A DNA stretch of 40,699 nucleotides from an uncultured Acetatifactor sp. (GCA_910577235.1 CAJTMX010000035.1:1-40699), one strand, 5' to 3'; shown: positions 1-8,570, counted from the stretch's first letter. Notes: generated from the sequence alone by a model not told the origin. Program-made: numbers and translations.

Positions 1-65
1 GAATACGACCTGATATTGCTCTGCGAGTTTTGGGGCTGGGAGGGAGCATGCGGGAACTCAAATAA
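1..65 (+). CDS. possible C-terminal end of an upstream gene (partial)
   Basis: One reading frame is open from the left edge to a TAA at 63-65 and encodes about 20 residues (IRPDIALRVLGLGGSMRELK). The stop lies directly before the ribosome binding site of the permease gene at 80, which is what an upstream co-transcribed gene would look like. The piece is too short to identify, and another frame is also open to 87, so this may be chance. Confidence 0.3.
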   Translation, partial: IRPDIALRVLGLGGSMRELK

Positions 66-79
66 GGGAGGGAAAAGAT

Positions 80-1474
80 ATGAGTGATAAATCAAACGCG
101 CTGGGCAGGACCGATATCTATGACGCCAGGAGCCTGGGAACGCCCAAGGTGATGATCCTAGGCTTGCAACACATGTTTGCCATGTTTGGCTCCACGGTAC
201 TGGTGCCCATGCTGACGGGATTGGATGTGTCCACCACACTGCTGTTCGCAGGACTGGGCACACTGTTGTTTCACCTGTTGACCAAGGGAAAGGTTCCCGC
301 TTTTTTGGGATCGTCTTTCGCCTTTCTGGGAGGCTATATGGCGATAGCGCCCATGCTGGACAAGCCTAATAAAGAATTGCTTCCCTACGCGTGTTTTGGC
401 GTAGCCTGCGCAGGGCTGCTCTATCTGGTACTGGCACTGCTGATCAAGCTTTTTGGCACAGGCAGGGTGATGAAATTCTTCCCTCCCATTGTCACTGGCC
501 CGATCATCATTGCCATCGGTCTGACGCTGTCCCCCTCTGCCATAAACAACTGCAGCAGCGACTGGCTGATCGCTCTCACGGCGATCCTGCTGGTTATCGT
601 CTGTAATATATGGGGGAAGGGTATGGTTAAGATTGTCCCCATCATCATCGGTGTGCTGGGCTCTTATCTGCTGGCCGCAGCGCTGGGAGGCAGATTTGAT
701 TTTATCCCTATTAAGAAGATAGATTTTTCCCCCATATGGGAGGCGGCATGGGTAGGCCTACCCATACACTGGAATGACACGGTATTTTCTCTGCTGGATA
801 AGGGGGATGCGGAGCTGCTGATCACATCCCTGATCACCATCATGCCCATCGCTTTGGCGACTATGGTGGAACATATCGGAGATATATCCGCAATCTCTTC
901 CACCGTGGGCAAGAATTATATCAAGGACCCCGGCCTGCACCGTACTTTGCTGGGGGATGGCCTGGCCACCGTCCTGGCGTCTCTGTTCGGCGCGCCGGCC
1001 AATACCACTTATGGGGAAAATACCGGCGTGTTGTCCCTGACCAGAGTGTTTGATCCTCTTGTGATCCGGCTGGCTGCCTGCTTTGCCATACTGTTTTCCT
1101 TCTGTCCCAAGTTCGCGGCGGTGATCGGCTGTATGCCCACTGCCACGGTGGGCGGCGTATCCCTGGTGCTGTATGGTATGATCTCCGCTGTGGGTGTGCG
1201 CAACATTGTGGAGACGAAGGTGGATTTCAGTAAGACCCGCAATGTGCTGATCGCGGCCATGATCCTGGTGCTGTCCATCGGTATCGCGTACAGCAATGCC
1301 GGAGCCATTGTCTTTACCGTACGCGGTGTGACGATCCAGCTGTCCGGTCTGGCGGTGGGCGCTCTGGTGGGTATCTTTATGAATGCCGTTCTTCCGGGCA
1401 AGGATTATACCTTTGACGAGGAGGCCCCCTCCGAGACAGGTGTGGATTTCTCGGTGAGAAATAAGGAAAAGTAG
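80..1474 (+). CDS. uracil-xanthine permease (NCS2 family)
   Basis: A 464-residue inner-membrane symporter of the nucleobase-cation-symporter-2 (UraA/PbuX-like) family, which imports uracil or xanthine for salvage. About 12-14 hydrophobic segments cover the whole protein. Family signatures are visible: QHMFAMFGSTVLVP near the N-terminus, the AFLGSSFAF turn, MVEHIGDI in the middle (the conserved Glu of the substrate site) and GAPANTTYGENTG, the second conserved Glu loop. The uracil branch fits slightly better than the xanthine branch because of the TTYGEN sequence, but substrate is not settled. The start is fixed by a GGGAGG ribosome site just upstream. A hairpin at 1514-1538 probably ends the transcript. 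The length is normal for the family. Confidence 0.93.
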   Translation: MSDKSNALGRTDIYDARSLGTPKVMILGLQHMFAMFGSTVLVPMLTGLDVSTTLLFAGLGTLLFHLLTKGKVPAFLGSSFAFLGGYMAIAPMLDKPNKELLPYACFGVACAGLLYLVLALLIKLFGTGRVMKFFPPIVTGPIIIAIGLTLSPSAINNCSSDWLIALTAILLVIVCNIWGKGMVKIVPIIIGVLGSYLLAAALGGRFDFIPIKKIDFSPIWEAAWVGLPIHWNDTVFSLLDKGDAELLITSLITIMPIALATMVEHIGDISAISSTVGKNYIKDPGLHRTLLGDGLATVLASLFGAPANTTYGENTGVLSLTRVFDPLVIRLAACFAILFSFCPKFAAVIGCMPTATVGGVSLVLYGMISAVGVRNIVETKVDFSKTRNVLIAAMILVLSIGIAYSNAGAIVFTVRGVTIQLSGLAVGALVGIFMNAVLPGKDYTFDEEAPSETGVDFSVRNKEK

Positions 1475-1513
1475 GCTTGGGTGGCCATATAACAGCATAT
1501 GATATTACAGAAT

Positions 1514-1544
1514 GGAGGATACCGGAAAGGCATCCTCCGTTTTA
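1514..1544 (+). terminator. probable intrinsic terminator after the permease gene
   Basis: GGAGGAT (1514-1520) pairs perfectly with ATCCTCC (1532-1538) around an 11-nt loop and is followed by GTTTTA. The U-tract is short, so termination may be partial and allow some read-through into the dipeptidase gene. Confidence 0.55.
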
Positions 1545-1576
1545 GAACCCGGATGTATATTTACAGGAGGAATGAA

Positions 1577-2617
1577 ATGATCATTGATATGCACTGCGAT
1601 ACCATCAGCGAAATATGTCACAGGCGTATGGAAAAGGGAGGGGAGTGCCGGCTGCGGGATAATACCCTCCATATAGACGCGCGGCGGCTGAAAGAGAGCG
1701 GCTATCTGCTCCAGTGTTTTGCCCTGTTCGTAAGTCTGGGGAGCTGCGGAGCCATCCGGGAACGGCAGGGACAACAGCCCGGGCGACAGCCGGATAAGGC
1801 CTGGGAGGAGGTACAAAAACTGTACCGGGCCTATTGCCGGGAACTGGAAGACTGTAAGGATCTGCTGCAATCTGTGACAAATGTCGGAGATTTGGAGCAG
1901 TGCCGTCAGACAGAAAAGGTGGGGGCGCTGCTTACCGTGGAAGAGGGAGGAGTCTGCGGGGGGAGCCTTGCGCGTCTGGAGGAGTTACACGCTATGGGGG
2001 TGCGTATGCTGACCCTGACCTGGAATTATCCCAATGAACTGGGCCACCCCAATATCAACGCTTTGCGTCCCGGGCAGTATGGATCACTGTTTCAGGCGGA
2101 TACGGAGCACGGTCTGACAGAGAAGGGCCGGGCATTTGTGAGCCGTATGGAGGAATTGGGTATGCTGGTGGATGTGTCCCATCTGTCGGACCGGGGATTC
2201 TGGGATGTGGTCGAGACATGCAGCCGGCCTTTCGTGGCCAGCCATTCCAATGCCCGTGCTATATGCCCCTGTGTGCGTAATCTGACGGATGAGATGATCC
2301 GCGCCCTGGCGGAGCGGGGCGGTGTGACCGGACTGAACTTCTGCGCGGATTTCCTGCGGACTGTGCCGGAGGGGGAGAAAAATTCCGGCAGGCTGGAAGA
2401 CGCGGTTGCCCACGTCCTGCATATTCTCCGGGTGGGCGGCGAGGAATGTCTGGGACTTGGCTCGGATTTTGACGGCATTGATACCAACCAGTCCCTGCCC
2501 GGTGCCCAGTCCATGGGAAGGCTGTGGGAGGCGCTGAGAGACGGGGGACTTACCGAGAGGCAGCTGGATAAGATATTTTACGGGAACGTGCTGCGGGTGT
2601 TGGGGGAAGCGCTGTAG
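1577..2617 (+). CDS. membrane dipeptidase (peptidase family M19)
   Basis: A 346-residue zinc-dependent dipeptidase of the renal dipeptidase family, which hydrolyses dipeptides, often with a D-residue or modified C-terminal residue. Metal ligands can be followed in order: IIDMHCDT (HxD) at residues 1-8, LTVEEGG (bridging Glu), DVSHLSD (His), ASHSNAR (His) and GLGSDFDG (Asp). No signal peptide is seen, so it is likely cytoplasmic, as usual for bacterial M19 enzymes. The start at 1577 is chosen because AGGAGG lies at 1565-1570 and the HxD motif begins at once; the upstream in-frame ATG at 1499 would add 26 unlikely residues and run through the terminator hairpin. Full length for the family; the natural substrate is unknown. 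Confidence 0.93.
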   Translation: MIIDMHCDTISEICHRRMEKGGECRLRDNTLHIDARRLKESGYLLQCFALFVSLGSCGAIRERQGQQPGRQPDKAWEEVQKLYRAYCRELEDCKDLLQSVTNVGDLEQCRQTEKVGALLTVEEGGVCGGSLARLEELHAMGVRMLTLTWNYPNELGHPNINALRPGQYGSLFQADTEHGLTEKGRAFVSRMEELGMLVDVSHLSDRGFWDVVETCSRPFVASHSNARAICPCVRNLTDEMIRALAERGGVTGLNFCADFLRTVPEGEKNSGRLEDAVAHVLHILRVGGEECLGLGSDFDGIDTNQSLPGAQSMGRLWEALRDGGLTERQLDKIFYGNVLRVLGEAL

Positions 2618-2636
2618 ATGCGGCTGGGGAGACATC

Positions 2637-2665
2637 TTGTGTCACACGGAGAAATCAGCTATAAT
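2637..2665 (+). promoter_or_regulatory. likely sigma-70-type promoter for the Sel1 gene
   Basis: TTGTGT (2637-2642) and a perfect TATAAT (2660-2665) are 17 nt apart, about 80 nt upstream of the Sel1-repeat start codon. This suggests the Sel1 gene is transcribed separately from the dipeptidase. Confidence 0.55.
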
Positions 2666-2742
2666 GGAATCGGTACATTTTGCGCGGTTGCCCGTCCGGG
2701 CAGCCGGGCTTACACATGTAACAGAGAAGGAGGGGCAATTAG

Positions 2743-4929
2743 ATGGCTGGGGAAACGAATATAATAGTGTATGGTCTGGAGTGGGACGACGAGGACTTCG
2801 ATGTGGAAAAATGCCGTATATCCGCGGAGTCGGGCTATGCGCTGGCTCAGGATATGATGGGAAACTGCTGCAAATGGGGAGTACATATGCCCAAGGATTA
2901 TGCCGCCGCCGTGGCATGGTTTGAGAAGTCGGCGGCGCAGGGAAACGCTGCTGCGCAGCGCAGTCTGGGCTACTGTTACGATATGGGGCAGGGGGTCCCC
3001 CAGAACTGGGAGAAGGCCGTATATTGGTACATAAAAGGCGCGGAGGGGGGCGATGCGGACGCCCAGCAGAACCTGGCCATCTGTTATGAGCACGGACAGG
3101 GCGTACCCAGGGACGCCGCAAAGGCCGTACAGTGGTATGAGACTGCGGCCCGGCAGGGCCATCAGTGCGCCCAGTACTGTCTGGGCAACTGTTATGCCCA
3201 CGGGGTAGGAGTGGAGCAGGACTACGGGAAAGCGCGGGAGTGGTATGAAATGTCCGCCGCTCAGGGAGACGCGGACGGGCTGTGCGCCCTGGGCAGCTGT
3301 TACTATTACGGGGAGGGTGTTCCCCAGGATTACACCCGGGCGGTGGAATATTTTAAGGAGTCTGCCTGGAAAAAATCTTCCAATGCCATAACGAATCTGG
3401 GCAGCTGCTACTATTACGGTAACGGCGTGGACCAGGACTATACCATCGCTGCCGCATACTATGAGGAAGCAGCTAAAATGGGTAACATACAGGCCATGTA
3501 CCACACGGGATTTTGCTATAGTCACGGGATGGGCGTGGAACAGAGCTATGGGAAAGCAATAGAATGGTATAAAAAGGCGGCTTTGAAAAACTACAAGGAC
3601 GCACAGTATAATCTGGGTATCTACTACCGGGACGGTCAGGGGGTGGAGCAGGACTATGGACAGGCACTGGAGTGGTTTGAGAAAGCGGCCTGTCAGGGGG
3701 ACGCGTATGCCCAGCTTGCCATATCCAATATGTATGACAAAGGAGAGGGCGTGAAACAGGACAGTGTCCAGGCCCTGCAGTGGTGTGAGAAGGCAGCCAG
3801 CCAGGGTTTGGACGCGGCGCAGTACAACATGGGCGTCAACTATGAACAGGGGATTGGCGTGGCGCAGGATTACAAGAAGGCGGCGCTGTGGTATGAGAGG
3901 GCGGCCCGGCAGGGTAATCCTCAGGCCCAGTACAATCTGTCCATACTCTATGACCAGGGCAACGGTGTGGAACAGGACAGCGTTCAGGCGGCCGAGTGGT
4001 GCGCCCGGGCCGCGGAGCAGGGATATGCTCTTGCCCAGCATAATCTGGGGTATTACTATGAGAATGGCTGTGGCGTGGAACAGGATGAGGAGAAAGCGGC
4101 GCAGTGGTATGAGAAGGCGGCCCGGCAGGGTCATGCGCTGGCCCAGTTTGCCTTGGCTGTCTGCTATGAGCAGGGGCAGGGAGTGGAACGGGATGATGTC
4201 CAAGTGGCTCTGTGGTACGGTAAAGCGGCCCGGCAGGGTCATGCCGCGGCTCAGTATGGCCTGGGTTATTGCTACGCCCAAGGAAAAGGGGTGGAACAGG
4301 ATCAGGCCGAGGCGGCCAAGTGGTATCTGGAGGCGGCTTGTCAGGGGGACGCGGATGCCCAGTTCACCTTGGCGGAATGCTATTACAGCGGGCAGGGAGT
4401 GGAACAGGACGATACCGAAGCGGTCAGGTGGTATACGGAGGCTGCGTGGCAGGGCGATGCCGCGGCGCAGTATTGCCTGGGAGTCTGTTACCGCCGCGGA
4501 ATCGGCGTGGAGATAGACGACGTCCAGGCAGTAAAATGGTATACAAAAGCGGCCCGGCAGGGCAACGCCAACGCGCAGTTCAGCTTGGGGTATTGCCTGG
4601 AAAAAGGAGAGGGCACAGAGCAAGACGAAGAAGAGGCCGTGAAATGGTACAGGAAAGCCGCCGCCCAGGGGCATGTGGACGCCCAGTTCAATCTGGGAGT
4701 CTGTTATAAAAACGGGCGGGGTGTGGATCTGGACTACGGGCAGGCCGTGAAGTGGTATGGCAAAGCGGCGGCCCAGGGCGATCCCAATGCCCAGTATATG
4801 ATGGGAGTCATGTATCTCAAGGCGCTGGGGGTATCCCAGGATGTGCCGGAGGCGGTGGAATGGTTTACCCAAGCGGCCCGGCAGGGCAATGAAAAGGCCC
4901 AGGATGTTCTGCGCAGGCTTGGATATTAG
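2743..4929 (+). CDS. Sel1-like repeat protein (19 tandem repeats)
   Basis: A 728-residue protein built almost wholly from Sel1-like repeats, a TPR-related fold of helix pairs that forms an extended solenoid for protein-protein contacts. After about 30 acidic residues there are 19 copies of a roughly 36-residue unit with the pattern A-x-x-WY-x-x-AA-x-QG-(N/D/H)-x-x-AQ-x-x-LG-x-CY-x-x-G-x-GV-x-QD. No signal peptide or membrane segment is visible, so it is predicted to be cytoplasmic. The start has AGGAGGGG about 8 nt upstream. Sel1 proteins in bacteria act as scaffolds or regulators, but nothing here names the partner. The stop is one base from the stop of the convergent HAD gene. The period is a multiple of three, so the opposite strand is also stop-free for long stretches. 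Confidence 0.93.
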   Translation: MAGETNIIVYGLEWDDEDFDVEKCRISAESGYALAQDMMGNCCKWGVHMPKDYAAAVAWFEKSAAQGNAAAQRSLGYCYDMGQGVPQNWEKAVYWYIKGAEGGDADAQQNLAICYEHGQGVPRDAAKAVQWYETAARQGHQCAQYCLGNCYAHGVGVEQDYGKAREWYEMSAAQGDADGLCALGSCYYYGEGVPQDYTRAVEYFKESAWKKSSNAITNLGSCYYYGNGVDQDYTIAAAYYEEAAKMGNIQAMYHTGFCYSHGMGVEQSYGKAIEWYKKAALKNYKDAQYNLGIYYRDGQGVEQDYGQALEWFEKAACQGDAYAQLAISNMYDKGEGVKQDSVQALQWCEKAASQGLDAAQYNMGVNYEQGIGVAQDYKKAALWYERAARQGNPQAQYNLSILYDQGNGVEQDSVQAAEWCARAAEQGYALAQHNLGYYYENGCGVEQDEEKAAQWYEKAARQGHALAQFALAVCYEQGQGVERDDVQVALWYGKAARQGHAAAQYGLGYCYAQGKGVEQDQAEAAKWYLEAACQGDADAQFTLAECYYSGQGVEQDDTEAVRWYTEAAWQGDAAAQYCLGVCYRRGIGVEIDDVQAVKWYTKAARQGNANAQFSLGYCLEKGEGTEQDEEEAVKWYRKAAAQGHVDAQFNLGVCYKNGRGVDLDYGQAVKWYGKAAAQGDPNAQYMMGVMYLKALGVSQDVPEAVEWFTQAARQGNEKAQDVLRRLGY
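2830..4926 (+). repeat. tandem array of about 108-bp Sel1 repeats
   Basis: The coding sequence repeats with a period near 108 bp (36 codons). Neighbouring units share runs such as GCGGCCCGGCAGGG and GTGGAACAGGA. The most alike units are in the middle and 3' part (about 3660-4900); the units around 3300-3620 are more diverged. The array could change copy number by recombination or slippage. Confidence 0.85.
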
Positions 4930-4930
4930 G

Positions 4931-5731
4931 CTATTGGCGGCATGCCTCCAACAGAGCCTGCACATCGGCAAAGGCATAGGCGGGTTTATATTGGGTGCGG
5001 GCCACCTCCCCGGGGGTGGCCTCTCCCGTGTAGACAACACAGGTGTCCACTCCGGCGTTTAAGCCGCAGGCGATGTCCGTGTAGAGACGGTCCCCCACCA
5101 CCAGGGTCTGTTCATCGGTAAAGCCGCTGTCCTGCTGACAGAGCGTCACCACCTCGGGATTGGGTTTTCCCAGGTAGAGTGGGGTTTTGCCTGTGGAGGC
5201 GGTGAGCATCTGACAGATAGAGCCGCAGTCCGGGATAAACCCAAAATCTATGGGGCAGCACAGGTCCGGGTTGGTGCCGTAAAAGGGGATATCCGTGGTG
5301 GACAGAAGGCGGCAGGCATGTACCAGCTTTTGATAGCAAAGCTCGCTGTCATAGGCCACTACCGCGCAGCCCACATTTTCTCCCGGTTCCTCCGTCACAC
5401 GCAGGCCGTTCCTGCGCAGTTCGGCGATATAGGAGGCCGTGCCCAGCACGTAGATCTCATCCCGGGAATGATGTTTCAGCAGGTGACGCAGGGTCATATA
5501 CCCGGAGGTGACGAACTGATTCCCGCCTGTCTCCAGGCCGAAAACCTCCCGGAACTTTTTGACATAATCGCCGCCGCTCATGGTGGAGTTGTTGGTGATA
5601 AAGTAAGCGCTGCCGCCTATGGACCCGATATAGTCCAACAGACGGCGGGTACCGTCATACAGAGTATTTCCCACGGCGATGGTGCCGTCGATGTCAAACA
5701 GAAACAATCTTTTATCTGATAGAGGCGTCAT
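4931..5731 (-). CDS. HAD-superfamily phosphatase, NagD type (class IIA)
   Basis: A 266-residue cytoplasmic phosphatase of the haloacid dehalogenase superfamily. Motif I is LFDIDGT (nucleophile Asp and acid/base Asp), motif II ITNNST, motif III GKPNPE (Lys) and motif IV VVGDRLYTDI (Mg-binding acids). The cap region between motifs II and III fits class IIA, as in NagD and p-nitrophenyl phosphatases, which hydrolyse small phosphate esters such as sugar phosphates or nucleotides. The substrate cannot be read from sequence. The start is supported by AAGGAAG just upstream on the minus strand. It converges with the Sel1 gene with a single base between the stop codons and is divergent from the YczE-type gene across a 235-bp spacer. 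Confidence 0.9.
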   Translation of the reverse strand: MTPLSDKRLFLFDIDGTIAVGNTLYDGTRRLLDYIGSIGGSAYFITNNSTMSGGDYVKKFREVFGLETGGNQFVTSGYMTLRHLLKHHSRDEIYVLGTASYIAELRRNGLRVTEEPGENVGCAVVAYDSELCYQKLVHACRLLSTTDIPFYGTNPDLCCPIDFGFIPDCGSICQMLTASTGKTPLYLGKPNPEVVTLCQQDSGFTDEQTLVVGDRLYTDIACGLNAGVDTCVVYTGEATPGEVARTQYKPAYAFADVQALLEACRQ

Positions 5732-5864
5732 AGGATCTTCCTTTTCCTGTTATATTTTTTTCACTTTCAAAGTATGGCAGAACTGTAACACAAAAAGTTC
5801 GCCATTGCAAGAGAATACTTGCAAGAATGTTCTATAGATGCTACACTTGAAGAGCGGTTTATAC

Positions 5865-5928
5865 ATAGAACTATTTGGGTATAGAATAGTCTGTACATAG
5901 AATAGTCTGTACATTAAACAGTCTGCGA
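5865..5928 (+). repeat. four 16-bp tandem repeats in a divergent promoter region
   Basis: ATAGAATAGTCTGTAC occurs twice head to tail (5881-5896 and 5897-5912). It is flanked in perfect 16-bp phase by diverged copies, ATAGAACTATTTGGGT (5865-5880) and ATTAAACAGTCTGCGA (5913-5928). The array lies 39-102 bp upstream of the membrane protein gene at 5967 and could be a set of binding sites for a regulator. The rest of the 235-bp spacer shows no gene. Confidence 0.75.
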
Positions 5929-5966
5929 AATAACGGTCCGCATATAAAGTATAAGGAGTATTTGCA

Positions 5967-6602
5967 ATGAAATTTACCTGTTTTGCTAGGCCGTCCAAGT
6001 TCTGGACTCGGCTGGCTATGATGTGTGTCGGAGTGACGGTTCAGGGCTTTGGCCTGTCTCTGCTGATACGGCTGGCGCTGGGCACGGACCCCTGTTCCTG
6101 TCTGACTCAGGGGGTGATCCTCTATGTGCCCATCAGCTTTGGGACAGCCCAGTTGCTTTGCCATCTGGTGACTTTTGTATTTGTGCTGCGCTTTGATATG
6201 AGCTATATCGGGTTCGGCACCATAGGCAATATGGTATTTTTGGGATACATATCGGATTTTTTTGGCTGGGTATGGGACAGTGTGCTGCCCGAGGGATTCT
6301 TTGCGGCCACGGCGGTGCGCTGGGGACTGCTGATACCTGTGCTGATCGTGTTCATCCTGGGTGCGTCCACCTATATGACGGCGGGGCTGGGCTCCTCTCC
6401 CTATGATGCCATGCCCTTTATCATCTCCCATAGATGTAAAAAAATCCCTTTTAAGGTGATCCGTATGATCTGGGATATCTCCTTTATGGCGGCGGGCTTT
6501 GCGCTGGGGGGAGATGTGGGCATCGTAACATTGGGCGTGGCCTTCTTCCTGGGGCCTGTGATCGCGTTCATGCAGAAAAAGCTGGCGGTGTTGTTAAAAT
6601 AG
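5967..6602 (+). CDS. YczE/YitT-type integral membrane protein
   Basis: A 211-residue membrane protein resembling the YczE/YyaS/YitT group. About five or six hydrophobic helices are visible, with the family-typical LALGTDPCSCLTQG near residue 40 and AGLGSSPYDAMPF near residue 140, two related segments that suggest an internal repeat. Members of this group are of poorly known function; some sit beside transport or regulatory genes. The start is set by AAGGAG at 5953-5958. The C-terminus is basic and probably cytoplasmic. The promoter region upstream carries four 16-bp repeats, so the gene may be specifically regulated. No terminator follows; a long hairpin element lies between it and the ABC exporter gene, which could share the transcript. 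Confidence 0.8.
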   Translation: MKFTCFARPSKFWTRLAMMCVGVTVQGFGLSLLIRLALGTDPCSCLTQGVILYVPISFGTAQLLCHLVTFVFVLRFDMSYIGFGTIGNMVFLGYISDFFGWVWDSVLPEGFFAATAVRWGLLIPVLIVFILGASTYMTAGLGSSPYDAMPFIISHRCKKIPFKVIRMIWDISFMAAGFALGGDVGIVTLGVAFFLGPVIAFMQKKLAVLLK

Positions 6603-6634
6603 TACAGTGGATAAGGTGTAATGGCATTAGACAT

Positions 6635-6783
6635 ATATAGACAATTGCGAAACTCTTTGAAACAAGTGACGGGACTGGTCAATATATACAAAAACGGGCT
6701 CCGATGCGGTGGCAAGTCGCCCTTATTTTGTATATATTGCCCACTCCCTGCTCCACAAAAGGGAGTTTCGCAATTACCTATAG
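6635..6783. repeat. 149-bp imperfect palindrome / long hairpin
   Basis: The outer arms AATTGCGAAACTC (6643-6655) and GAGTTTCGCAATT (6763-6775) are exact inverted copies, extended by ATATAG (6635-6640) against CTATAG (6778-6783). Inside, 6671-6693 pairs with 6726-6748 at about 21 of 23 positions, including CAATATATACAAAA (6680-6693) perfectly matched at 6726-6739. GGGC (6696-6699) pairs with GCCC (6719-6722) under a 19-nt apical loop. The element fills the gap between the YczE-type gene and the exporter and ends about 4 nt before the exporter's ribosome site. It could be a miniature inverted-repeat element or a structured mRNA leader. Confidence 0.8.
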
Positions 6784-6798
6784 AGAAAGAGGAGCGAT

Positions 6799-8559
6799 AT
6801 GGAGGAGAGAAAATATAAATCATCGGTTCTGATCAAACGGTTTATGCCCTATTATAAACCCCATGTGAAAGTACTTTGTCTGGATCTGTTCTGCGCGGCT
6901 TTGACGACAATCTGCGAGATCGTGCTGCCGCTGATCATCCGGCATATCACGGATCAGGCCATAGAGGATCTGGCATTGCTGACAGTCCGCGCTGTGGGTG
7001 GGCTGGGCCTTTTGTATCTGGTGCTGCGGCTCATAGACGCCGCGGCCTATTACTATATGGCCTACACCGGACATGTGATGGGGGTGGACATAGAGACGGA
7101 CATGCGGCGGGACGCTTACGGGCATCTGCAGAAACTGTCCAATACCTACTACAACAATACCAAGGTGGGGCAGATCATGGGGCGCATCACCAACGATCTG
7201 TTCGATGTGACGGAGTTTGCCCACCACTGTCCCGAGGAGTTTTTTATCGCCGGGATCAAGGGGATAGCCTCCTTTGTCATCCTGTGTACCGTCAATGTGC
7301 CGCTGACTCTGATCATTTTCTGTGTTATCCCGGTGATGGTGGTGGTGTGCAGCAAGATCAATTTCCGGCTGCGGGCGCTGTTTCGCCAGCAGAGGCAGCA
7401 GGTGGGAGAACTGAACGCCAGGATCGAGGATAGCCTGCTGGGCCAGAAGGTGGTGAAGGCCTTTGCCAATGAGCAGGTGGAAAATGAAAAATTTGAACAG
7501 GACAACCGGAGATTTTACCGGATCAAAAAGCGCAGCTACCGATACATGGGGCTATTCCAGTGTTCCACACGGCTGTTTGACGGTCTGATGTATCTGGTGA
7601 CCATCGTGGCGGGAGGCCTGTTTGTGATACAGGGAGATATCCGTCCCAGCGACCTGGTGGCCTATGTGATGTATGTTTCCACATTCATCGCCACAGTGCG
7701 GCGCATCATAGAATTCGCGGAACAGTTCCAGCGGGGAATGACAGGGATCGAGCGTTTTCTGGAGATCATGGATGCGGATATCGAGATATTTGACGAGCCG
7801 GGAGCGGTGGAACTGACGGACGCCAGAGGCGACATCGTGTTTGAGAACGTGAGTTTTGAGTATCCCGACGATCATAATCAGGTATTCCGCAATCTGAACC
7901 TGCGCATCAGGCCAGGTGAAAAAGTGGCGTTGGTGGGACCCTCCGGCGGAGGTAAGACCACGCTGTGCAATCTGATCCCCAGATTTTATGACGTGACCGG
8001 AGGAGAGATCTATCTGGACGGTAAAAATATAAAAGAGTTGACGCTGAAGAGCCTGCGGCGCAGCATCGGCGTAGTGCAGCAGGAGGTATATCTGTTCTCC
8101 GGCACGGTCTATGAAAATATCGTATATGGCAGGATGGATGCCACCCGCCAGGAGGTGGAGGATGCCGCCCGCCGGGCAGGGGCGCATGAGTTTATCATGG
8201 GACTGAAAGACGGCTACGATACTTATATCGGGGAGCGCGGGGTGAAACTGTCCGGCGGACAGAAACAGAGGATCAGTATAGCCCGGATGTTTTTGAAGGA
8301 CGCGCCGATCATTATTTTGGACGAAGCCACCTCGGCGCTGGACAATGAGAGCGAGTATGAAGTGGCCAGATCCCTGGCGGCTCTGTCCCAGGGACGTACC
8401 ACGCTCACGGTGGCGCACCGCCTGTCTACGATCAGGGGCAGCGACCGTATTCTGGTGCTGACGGAGGAAGGGATCGTGGAGGAGGGTACCCACGAGCAGC
8501 TCATGGCCCAGGCGGGAATCTACCGGCATCTGTATCAGATGGCCAATGAAATGAAATAA
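6799..8559 (+). CDS. ABC exporter, fused permease and ATPase
   Basis: A 586-residue half-transporter of the MsbA/LmrA/MDR type that should work as a homodimer in the membrane. Residues 1-320 form a six-helix type-1 exporter domain. The ATPase domain follows, with Walker A GPSGGGKTT near residue 380, the Q-loop VVQQEVYLFSG, signature LSGGQKQR near 484, Walker B IIILDEATSALD near 505 and the switch VAHRLST. All catalytic residues are present, so it should be active. Substrates in this family are lipids, drugs or peptides, and none is indicated here. No second half-transporter adjoins it, which favours a homodimer. The start has AAAGAGGAG about 5 nt upstream, directly after the right arm of the 149-bp palindrome, whose folding could affect translation. 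Confidence 0.92.
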   Translation: MEERKYKSSVLIKRFMPYYKPHVKVLCLDLFCAALTTICEIVLPLIIRHITDQAIEDLALLTVRAVGGLGLLYLVLRLIDAAAYYYMAYTGHVMGVDIETDMRRDAYGHLQKLSNTYYNNTKVGQIMGRITNDLFDVTEFAHHCPEEFFIAGIKGIASFVILCTVNVPLTLIIFCVIPVMVVVCSKINFRLRALFRQQRQQVGELNARIEDSLLGQKVVKAFANEQVENEKFEQDNRRFYRIKKRSYRYMGLFQCSTRLFDGLMYLVTIVAGGLFVIQGDIRPSDLVAYVMYVSTFIATVRRIIEFAEQFQRGMTGIERFLEIMDADIEIFDEPGAVELTDARGDIVFENVSFEYPDDHNQVFRNLNLRIRPGEKVALVGPSGGGKTTLCNLIPRFYDVTGGEIYLDGKNIKELTLKSLRRSIGVVQQEVYLFSGTVYENIVYGRMDATRQEVEDAARRAGAHEFIMGLKDGYDTYIGERGVKLSGGQKQRISIARMFLKDAPIIILDEATSALDNESEYEVARSLAALSQGRTTLTVAHRLSTIRGSDRILVLTEEGIVEEGTHEQLMAQAGIYRHLYQMANEMK

Positions 8560-8570
8560 AATAGTATTCA

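Noticed and set aside
2710..5040. A 776-codon open frame on the minus strand opposite the Sel1 gene
   Set aside because: The plus strand encodes clear Sel1 repeats; the 108-bp period keeps the antisense frame open by repetition. There is no ribosome site and the translation only mirrors the repeats.
5750..5998. An 82-codon minus-strand frame across the 16-bp repeats
   Set aside because: It is made of the repeat sequence, overlaps the start of the YczE-type gene and has no ribosome site.
6621..6818. A 65-codon plus-strand frame through the 149-bp palindrome
   Set aside because: It lacks a ribosome site, is built from the palindrome, and overlaps the exporter start.
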